A stretch of DNA of 64,000 nt, from positions 1,922,001 through 1,986,000 of the forward strand of contig JAUFOR010000002.1 in the NCBI GenBank assembly GCA_040285745.1, given 5' to 3'. Positions 20,187-30,400 of the stretch are shown here, piece by piece. The stretch's first letter is position 1; the number at the start of each line of letters is the position of its first letter. Under the pieces are notes generated by a model. The model did not search any database. It saw only the letters and a list, made by a program, of their open reading frames with translations, and was not told the origin of the DNA. The DNA is from Barthelona sp. PCE. Taxonomy: Eukaryota; Metamonada: BaSk clade. Both the position numbers and the translations under genes were made by a program.

Positions 20187-21250
20187 CTATAACAAATGAG
20201 GTTTTCCAATATCACGACGTTTCTTTTGAATTTTATCAACCATATAACGGGAAACAAATTGATCTTTTGATAATTTTCGAATTTCTTTAACAAAATCTTG
20301 AGGAGAAATATTCTCACTCTCTAAAGCCATTTGTAATGAATTAATTGTATCATCGATAGCTAAATTTGTTGAAAAACTCTCCAGTGTCTGATTAGACCAT
20401 ACGTTTTGGCATACTTCAGGTCCCATATCATTTTGATTGGTACTATCTAATTTTGCCTTGTACTCATGCAATTTTGATATCTCACCCTTAATTTTGTCAA
20501 CATTTGAAACATAACGGTCCTTGAGCTCAATCAAAGCTGTATGATTCCTATCAATATTGGAATGTTGTGATTCCAATTGATCTACCAGCTCTTGTAACTG
20601 AGTTAATTGTAATTCAGCATTACTTTTAACATCTGAGAAATGCTTCTGAAACTTGTTCAACAAATCAGTTCTAAACGTCTTCTTAAGGGTCTCACGGTTC
20701 TCTCTCTGCTGCTCAAAGGAGGAGACCTGATGATTGACCTGAGGTTGGCCTGCATACAAAGGAGTATGTTGTCCAAAAGCATTGGACAGTTGAGCAGCAA
20801 GCTTAGACAGTGTATTATGAGGCTGCCAATGCTTGAGATATGAGAAGTGCTCACATGAACCGTTTGAAAGAATAAAGGGATGATTAGGAGCAACATACAT
20901 GTTAGTAGTTGGATTAACACGAACAGAAGGCGCACGAGATGGGTAATAGTCAGGACAGATGGTAACTGGGATGTTGAATTGATTGCCCTGGAAGTGCATA
21001 GGAATTGTTCCTGTTAAGATAATACCAAGTACATAATTGGAACCTCTAGCTTAATATTAGAATATTGTTATACAAGATACGCCCGATCGAAGGCGGCTGT
21101 GAGGATAAACATACGCAAACGTCTTTGCTCAACGACTAATGTTGGAAACTGTGAAACCAATTGTTGAATATCCATAGAAGCTCTATTTCCATCTGTGAAA
21201 CAGGTAACGCCGCTTAAAACGCGCGCTAGGGGATTGGAATGGCTGAACAT
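20187..21250 (-). CDS. TSG101: Tsg101/Vps23, ESCRT-I subunit, two exons
   Basis: Exon 1 is 21250-21115 and exon 2 is 21049-20187, joined across a 65-nt GTATGT...AG intron. The spliced frame is 999 nt (332 residues plus stop). The N-terminal UEV domain contains LTGTIP followed by FNIPVTICPDYYPSRAP, matching Tsg101. A coiled coil occupies about residues 170-250. The C-terminal steadiness-box-like segment (IRKLSKDQFVSRYMVDK) matches the end of Tsg101. Tsg101 binds ubiquitin and PTAP-type peptides and forms ESCRT-I for multivesicular-body sorting. Without the intron, exon 2 runs upstream into a stop codon at the splice junction. The start at 21250 is the ATG that best fits the UEV N terminus; an open frame continues to 21343. 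Confidence 0.88.
21050..21114 (-). other. Spliceosomal intron in the Tsg101 gene
   Basis: On the minus strand the donor is GTATGT (starting at 21114) and the acceptor ends TTAAG (ending at 21050). A branch-site-like CTAAT lies only 6 bases before the terminal AG. Length is 65 nt. It contains in-frame stops for both flanking exons. Removing it joins the exons in phase 1 and restores a continuous UEV domain. It is the only intron I can support in the window. Confidence 0.85.
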
Positions 21251-21385
21251 TGTGAAATGGAGAATATAACGTAAAACAATCACAAATTCTCCAATTAGAC
21301 TTTCCAAAATGTCTGATCTGATGGAAATAACTATGTAAAGCATTCACAACCATTCAAATAAAAACATTGGTGCATTAATTCATAA

Positions 21386-21391
21386 TTTATT
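21386..21391 (-). terminator. AATAAA poly(A) signal of the PFOR fusion gene
   Basis: AATAAA on the minus strand, 17 bases beyond the stop codon of the 3240-residue fusion. It matches the canonical hexamer and the short 3' UTR pattern seen after other genes here. Confidence 0.5.
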
Positions 21392-21408
21392 ATCAGTTAG
21401 CACAATGC

Positions 21409-24400
21409 TTAAAGTTTTTCAACCTTGACAGCACAGAACTTAAGCTGAGGGATTTTTGCTTGAGGATCAACAACATCAATCGTCAAATCATTTGCGGCAG
21501 CCTCTTGGAAATGGAAAGGAACGAATACAACACCAGGAGCGATGTTCTTAACCTTAACAGCACACTCGATTGTACCTCTGCGGCTGGAGACACGAACCAT
21601 CTCACCGTTCTCAACACCTAACTTAGCGCAGTCTTCATTGCTGATTTCAACGAAACAGTTGGGTGCCATCTTGTTTAGTGTGGCACAACGACGAGTCATT
21701 GTACCGGTATGGTAGTGAGCGAGAATACGACCAGTTGAAAGAACGAAGGGGTATTCGTTGTTGGGGAGTTCAGCTGGATCTTCTACTTCGACAGCACAGA
21801 ATGATCCCTTTCCACTTGTGGAACGGAACCAATCGATGTGTAGAATGGGAGTACCGGGATGATACTTTGACCAACAGGGAATATGAATACCCTTGAGCTC
21901 ATCAACACGCTCGGAAAGAACACCACGGTAAAGAGCTGTGGTTTCAGCGATTTCATTGGTGATCTCGCTGGCCTTGGTGTAGTTCATGTTAGTCTTACCC
22001 ATTGCCTTAGCAATCATGCTGACAATTTCCCAATCGGGCTTGCTTACACCAGGAGCTTCGTGAGCCTTGACGATAGGCTGGACACGACGCTCGGTGTTGG
22101 TAGCAGTGCCGAATTTCTCAGCAAGAGCAGCAGCGGGAAGGACAACGTGAGCCTTCTCAGCAGTGGGAGTCATAAAGATGTCTTGGACAACCAGGAAATC
22201 AACGATATCAAGAGCGTGCTTGACATGGTTGGCGTTGGCATCAGAAACAACAGGGTTCTCACCCATGATGTACATACCCTTAACCTTTTTGTCATCAGTG
22301 ATAGCATGGAACATTTCAGTAATAGTTAAACCAACCTCCTTGGGGATCTCAGATTCCCAAACGGACTCCATGATCTTATATTCAGGGTTGGTAGTATCAG
22401 CGACACTGAGATAACCAGGTAAAACGTTGGGGAGTGCACCTAAATCGCAGGCACCCTGGACGTTCATCTGACCACGAAGGGGGTTAACACCAGCTCCTGG
22501 TTTACCGAGGTTACCAGTAGCGAGTGCAAGGTTAGCAATACAACGAACGTTGTTGGTACCAAAGGTGTGTTGTGTGAGACCCATACAGTAAATGATGGAA
22601 GCAGGATCGTTTTCACCATACCAATGAGCAGCAGTGCGAATATCCTCAGCAGCAAGACCGGTGATTTCACTGGCGTACTCAAGAGTATACTTCATAACGT
22701 GCTCGCGAGTTTCCTCGAAGCCTGTAGTCTTGTTAGCAATGAATTGCTCATCAACAAGACCGGAGACAATAAGCTCACGGAGCATGGCGTTGAGGAATGC
22801 AATATCTGTACCGGGACGAATCTGCAGATACAAATCAGCCTTCTTAGCGAGGTTAATCTCACGAGGATCAACAACAATGAGCTTGGCACCGCTCTTAACA
22901 GCCTTTGTAACCGACTGTGAACCAACAGGGTGAGCCTCAGTGGTATTGGAACCAATCACGAGGATACACTTAGCCTCTTCCAGATCAGCAAAGGTGTTGG
23001 TCATGTGACCGGAACCAAATGCGTTACGAAGACCAACGACAGTAGAAGCGTGACAAAGACGAGCGCAGTGATCAACGTTGTTAGTGCCAACAGTAGTACG
23101 CATAAACTTCTGGAATGCGTAGTTATCTTCGTTAGTGCAACGAGCAGAACTGAGACCAGCAATGGCATCAGGACCATGTTCAGCCTTGATAGCTGCGAAA
23201 CGCTCAGAAATGAGGGTAATGGCCTCTTCCCAGGATGCTTCCTTAAAGGAACCATCCTCTTGACGGATAAGAGGTGTCTTAAGACGATCCTCGCTATCGA
23301 GGAAGTCCATACCCTTGAGACCCTTAATACAGAGACGACCCTTGTTGACAGGAGCCTTCTTGTTACCAGAGCACTTGACAATCTTGCCATCCTCAGTCTG
23401 AATAGTAACACCACAACCTACACCACAGTAAGGACAGATGGTATCAGTGCTGTTAACGTCCTCAATATCGACCTCAGCCTTGGGGGCAGCAACAGCCTTT
23501 GGAGCAGGAGCCTTCTTACCAAGGAAAGCAACCTCAAGATCAGTAACGAAAGCAGCAATAGCAGCCTCAACGTTACCATCCTTCGACTCATCACCCTTAT
23601 GGAAGGAAACGCAAGTAGCCTTGGCATTCTCCATAGCCTCCTTGAACAAATCAGCACACTTGCAGAAGAGCTCATAGTTGGAATCACCCAAACCAAAGAC
23701 ACCAAACTTGAATTTGGACAAGTTCTTCATCTTTGAAAGAGCAGTGTAGAGGGATTCAGCCTCAGCAGGGAACTCGCCATCACCAACAGTGGACGTGACA
23801 AGAACAACCTGCTCGAACTTCCACATGGCCTTGAATGATGTCTTAGCCATAGGGATGACAGTTTCTGTACCAAGCTTCTTGGCAACAGTGCGGGCAATAC
23901 CCTCAGCGTTTCCTGTTTCAGATCCGTAAACAACACAGATGGGGGCAGAAGCAGACTCCTCGGCCTTAGCGTTGGGATCAAGCATGTCCTTCATCTTTGC
24001 GAGACGAATCTGACGCATCTTGGTATCGTGCTCAAGCTCTTCTTGGAGCATGGCAGCACGCTCAGGATCGGAACGCTTAAGAGTGTGGAAACGTACCTCC
24101 TTATCGAGTAAGGCGGTCAATGGCTTGGATGGAGCGCGATGATCGATAATGAGAGGGTTCTTACCCTTGGCAACGAGGTCAGGGTTATATCTATAGAGAG
24201 GCCAGTAACCGGTCTCAACAGCAAGCTTACCTTCAATGTCAGACTCACCCATACCCTTACGGATACCGTGGTTAATACAGGGACAGTAAGCAATGACGAT
24301 AGAAGGACCATCAAATGCCTCAGCCTCTTGAATTGCACGAAGGGCCTGCATCTTGTTAGCACCAAGAGCAATAGAGGCAACGTAAACGTTACCAATGTTC

Positions 24401-27400
24401 ATGGCGAGAAGACCAAGATCCTTCTTGGAAGTAACCTTACCAGCAGCGGCGAAACGAGCAACACCGGCACGAGGTGTGGCCTTTGAGACCTGACCGCCAG
24501 TGTTCGAATAGACTTCAGTGTCCATAACGAGAATGTTAGTGTTATCAGGCATGTTAAGCACCTGATCGACACCACCATAACCGATATCGTAAGCCCAACC
24601 GTCACCGCCGAAGATCCAGGGAACAGGGCGGATGAAGAGGTGACGAGATGCAAAGACGGCCTGAAGAAGGGCATCGTTGCGGGTCTGAATGAGAGCCTCA
24701 ACCTCCTTGACAATGACATCTGTCATTTCACGAGTGGGATCAGCAGTCTCGAGCCAGGTAGTGAGGAGCTCCTTGAGCTGAGCGGGAAGCTCGGTCTTTA
24801 GAAGCTTTGCAACATCACCAACGAGACGTTCACGTCTGTTGCGAAGAGCAGCAGTCATACCAAGACCAACCTCAGCGGCAGCCTCGAATAGAGTACCGTT
24901 AAAAGCGGGACCACGACCAAACTCGTCCTGACCCCAAGCAGAAGCGGGGTACATACCACCCCAAACAAGAGAACAACCGCATGCATCAGCAATGTAAAGA
25001 CGGTCACCCCAGTTACGACAAATGAGAGATGCAGTGGAGGTTTCAACACAACCAGCACAAGCTCCGGAGAATTCCAAGTAGGGGTTGTGGAACTGGACGT
25101 CACGCAATACCTTACGAGGGAACTTCTCACCGTGAGCGGGAAGAGAAACAGCAGTCTCCCAGTTCTGAACCTCAACAAGGTTGTCAGAAACGTTCTGCAT
25201 GTCAAGCGCATCCTTAGGACAGATGGTAGTACAGACGGTACATTGCATACAATCGAGAGGAGAAACTTGAATACGGTATTGGAAATCCTGCTTACCCTTG
25301 AATTTAAGAGTGTTGAACTCCTCAGTAACCTCATCCTCAGCAGCAACGAGGAAAGGACGGATGGCAGAGTGTGCACAGACAGATGTACACAGGTTACACT
25401 GTACACAATTGTCAGAGATCCAGACGGGGATCTTCAGAGCAACACCACGCTTCTCGTATTTGGAGGTACCAGTTGGAATAACACCACCAGTAACCTTGTG
25501 GAACTTAGAAACGGGGATTGAATCACCCTCAAGCTTAGAACACGGAAGAATGACATCAGTGAACCACTCGGGGGTATCCTCGGGCCAGGCAGGGTGCTGC
25601 TCGATGGGGGTAGTAGCCCAGGACTCGGGGACATCAACCTTGATAAGGTTAGCAAGAGCCTCATCGACGGCACGCATGTTAGCCTCAACAATGGCGTCAC
25701 CCTTGTGACCATAGGTCTTAACAATTGCCTTCTTGAGAAGAGCAATAGCTTCCTCAATGGGAATAACCTGTGAAAGCTTGAAGAAGACGGTGTTCATAAC
25801 CATATTGATACGGTTAGGAAGACCTGCGTTTTCAGCAACAGTGAAAGCGTCGATAACGTAGAAATCAACATTCTTAGCAGCAATAGCACGCTTCATAGAA
25901 CCAGGGAGCTCCTTGTCTAACTCCTCAAAATCAATGTTAGGAGTGTTAAGGACAAAAGCAGATCCGGGCTTGGCGAACTTCAACATGTTGAAGTGGTGCA
26001 CGAAAGCGGGGTTGTGACAGGCAACGTAATCAGCATGACGAACACAGTACTCGGAAGTAATGGGATCGGGGCCGAAACGCATGTTGGAGACGGTGAAACC
26101 ACCAGACTTCTTTGCATCGTATTGGAAGTAACCTTGAGCGTAGTTGGTTGTGTTATCACCAATAATCTTGATTGCGTTCTTACCAGCACCAACTGTACCA
26201 TCAGAACCAAGAGCAAAGACGACAGCCTGCTTACATGTCTCAGGAAGTGCATCAACCTCATCAGGCAGCTCAAGATGAGAGAATAGAACGTCATCAAGGA
26301 TACCAACGTTAAAATCACGTTTGGGCTCCTCTACAATCATATTGTTGATGACAGCGACAGCATGAGTAGCAGTGAAATCCTTACCACCAACACCGTAGCG
26401 ACCAGGCACAACAGTGATCTCAGGACGGTTCTCATAGAGACACTCGTTAACTGAGAGGTAGAGAGGCTCACCAATGGCACCAGGCTCGTGAGTCTTGTCA
26501 ATAACTGTAACAGTCTTAACAGAAGCAGGAAGAGCGCCAAGAAGGTGCTTGTTGGAGAAGGGACGGAAAAGACGGACCTTGATGAGACCAATCCTTCTAC
26601 CCTGAGAGTTGAGCAAGTTAATAGCTTCCTCAACTGCTGTGGAACCGGCACCCATCATAACAACAACTTGTTCAGCATCGGCAGCACCAACGTAATCAAA
26701 GAGGTTGTAAGAACGACCAGTGAGCTTAGAAACTTGATCCATACAGCTCTGAATGATATCAGGGATGGCGTTGTAGTAGGGCTCAGCAGCTTGAAGGAAT
26801 TGCCAATAGATGTCAGCGTTTTCTACACCACCACGTTCAGAGGGGTTGTAGTTGTTCATTGAACGCCACTTACGATACTTGGCAAGAGCTTCGAAATCAT
26901 ACATAGCAGCAATCTCCTCTGGGGTAATGATGTTAATCTTGTTAACTTCGTGAGAGATACGCATACCATCAAAGAAATGCATGATAGGTAAGCAAGTCTT
27001 AACTGTAGCAAGGTGTGAAACAACAGCGAGATCCATAACTTCCTGGACTGTGTTCGATGAAAGCATGGAGAAACCGGTCTGACGACAGGCCATGACATCG
27101 GAATGATCACAGAAGATATTCATTGCCTGACCAGCAACGGCACGAGAAGCAACATGGAAAACGGTGGGGAGCATCTCACCAGCGAGCTTGAACATCTCAG
27201 GTACCATAAGCATGAGACCTTGTGAACAAGTGAAGGTAGCAGTGAGGGCACCAGCGCAAGCAGCACCGTGAAGAGCTCCAGCAACACCACCTTCAGATTG
27301 CATCTGCATGGCACCAACAACACGGTTAAAGATGTTCTTGGTACCCTTGGAACGCCAAATATCAGCGTATTCGCACATTGGACTTGAAGGAGTGATGGGG

Positions 27401-30400
27401 TATTGGAATACCATATCAACGGCATAATAGGAAGCAAGGAGAGCAGCCTGATTACCATCAACGGTCTGCCAAACTTCCTGACGCTGAGCGGGGAGCTGAG
27501 TGATACGGAGAGGAGGAACAACCTCGGGAGCAACCTTGACGGGCTCAGGGATATCTCTCTTGTGCTCGAGCATGGACTCGTAGTAATCCTTCATGGAGAG
27601 AAGACGACCGTTAGCCTGATCGATATCCTGCTGAAGAGCCTTCTGCAGTTCAGCAGCACGTTCGGGCTGGGAACGCATAAGAGTGTGGAAACGAACCTCG
27701 TTCTGGAGGAAGAGGCTGAGATCCTTGGAAGCGGGCTTCGAATCGATAATGAGAGGGTTCTTACCCTTGGCAATGAGATCGGGGTTGTATCTATAAAGAG
27801 GCCAGTAACCGGTCTGAACAGCAAGCTTAGCTTCAATGTCAGATTGGGTCATACCCTTACGGATACCGTGGTTAATACAAGGACAGTAAGCAATAACAAC
27901 TGAAGGACCATCATAAGCCTCAGCCTCTTGGAAAGCCTTAAGAGTTTGAACCTTGTTGGCACCAATAGCAACAGAGGCAACATAAACGTTACCAATGGTC
28001 ATGGCGTGAAGGCCTAGACTCTTCTTACCAGTAGCCTTACCGGCAGCAGCAAAACGAGCAACACCAGCACGAGGAGTAGCCTTTGAGACCTGACCACCAG
28101 TGTTGGAATATACTTCAGTATCCATAACGAGGATGTTAATGTTACCAGCCATGTTAAGCACCTGATCAACACCACCGAAACCAATATCGTAAGCCCAACC
28201 GTCACCACCGAGAATCCAGGGAACGGGACGAACTAAAAGATGCTGGTTGGCAATGATGTTCTTCATTGTGGGATGAGGGTGATCAGCAGGAAGTAACTTA
28301 TGGACAGCATCAGCAACGATTTGCTCAATGTATTCGTCCTTATCAACGATTGCTAACCAGTTCTTGAAAGCCTCAATGAGCTCAGTGCTAACATTAACCT
28401 CTTCAGGATAAGCGATAACTGAACGAATATCAGCAATAACACTATCACGCATATAGAAAAGACCAGCAGTTAAACCGGCACCAACCTCAGCGGTATCCTC
28501 AAAGAGGGTACCCAGGAAAGAGGGTCCTCGGCCAAACTCGTTCTTACCCCATGCAGAAGCGGGGTACATACCACCCCAGACTAGGGAGCAACCGCAAGCA
28601 TCAGCAATGTAAAGACGATCACCGAACATCTGTGTAAGGAGCTTGGCGTGTTGAGTTTCAGCACAACCGGCACAAGCGCCAGAGAATTCGAGAAGGGGTT
28701 GATGGAACTGAACGTCGCGCAACACCTTAAGAGGGAATTCTTCACCATGAGCAGGAAGCTCCATGGTCTTCTCCCAGTTAAGAATTTGCTCAGGATCCTC
28801 ATCAACGTCAACCATTGAAAGGGCGCTCTTGGGACAAGCAGTAGTACAGACAGTACAACCCATACAATCAAGAGGGGAGACCTGAATGCGGTACTTGAAA
28901 TCACCGGGTGCCTTACCACGGAGTGGAAGCATCTCAATGTTCTCAGGAACGATATCCTCATCAGTTGCAAGAACAGGACGGATAGCGGCGTGAGCGCAAA
29001 CTGTTGAGCACAAGTTACATTGGACACACTTACCAGACTCCCACTGGGGGATCTTGAGTGTGACACCACGCTTCTCGTACTTGGAAGTACCAGTGGGAAT
29101 AACACCACCAACAACGTCCTTGAACTTGGAGACGGGAATGTTCTCACCTTCAAGCTTGGAACAAGGAAGAATGACATCAGTGAACCATTCAGGGACATCA
29201 TCAGGGAACTTGGTGACTTCCTCAATTGGAGCTTCCTTCCAGTTCTCAGGGACATCAACCTTAATGAGATGAGCTAATGCCTCATCGACGGCACGCATGT
29301 TGGCCTCAACAATGGCATCACCCTTATGTCCGTAGGTCTTGATGATAGCTTTCTTAAGAAGAGCAATAGCTTCCTCAAGAGGAAGAACCTCAGAGAGTTT
29401 GAAGAAAACAGTGTTCAAAACCATATTAATACGGTTAGGAAGACCAGCCTTTTCGGCAACATCGAAAGCATCGATAACGTAAAAGTTAATGTTCTTGTTA
29501 GCGATTTCGCGTTTCATGCTGCTGGGGAGCTCCTTGTTAAGAGATTCAAAATCAGTGTGAGTGATATTAAGAACAAAGTTAGCACCTTGCTTTGCGTGTT
29601 TAAGCATAGCAAAGTGATGAATGAATGTAGGGTTGTGACAGGCAATGTAATCAGCGTTACGAACACAGTATTCGGAAGTGATTGGATCAGGACCGAAACG
29701 CATGTTTGAAACGGTGAAACCACCAGACTTCTTAGCATCGTACTGGAAGTATCCTTGGGCAAAGTTATCAGTGTTGTCACCAATAATCTTAATGGCATTC
29801 TTACCAGCACCAACAGAACCGTCAGCACCAAGAGCGTAAACCAAACATTGGGTAGTAGTTTCGGGGATTGGATCAACGACAGGGGGAAGTTCAAGGGAAG
29901 AATTGAGTAAATCGTCAGTGATACCAATGTTGAAGTCGAGCTTGGGCTCAGCCTTCATAGCGTTTTGGTAAACAGCAAGGGCGTGGGTAGGGGTGAAGTC
30001 CTTACCACCAAGGCCGTAACGACCAGGGATGACCTTAACATGACGCTTAAGCTCGGCAAGAGCAGCGCAGACATCAAGGTAAAGGGGTTCACCATTAGAA
30101 CCAGGTTCGTGTGTCTTGTCTAAGACGGTGATAGTCTTGACAGAGGCGGGGATAGCCTCGTCAAGATGGACAGCAGAAAAGGGACGGAAGAGACGGACTA
30201 CAACACAGCCAACCTTGCCACCCTGATTGTTAAGGTACTCGGAGATTTCACAAGCAGCGTTAACACCTGAACCCATCATGATAACAACGTGTTCAGCATC
30301 GGGAGCACCGTAGTACTCGTAAAGCTTGTATTGACGGCCAGTTAGTTGAGCAACCTGATCCATACAACCCTGAATGATCTCAGGGACAGCCTTGAAATAT

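Noticed and set aside
23980-23990. Assignment of the fusion as a classical pyruvate:NADP+ oxidoreductase
   Set aside because: After the flavodoxin there is no FAD- or NADPH-binding reductase domain; a molybdopterin oxidoreductase follows directly.
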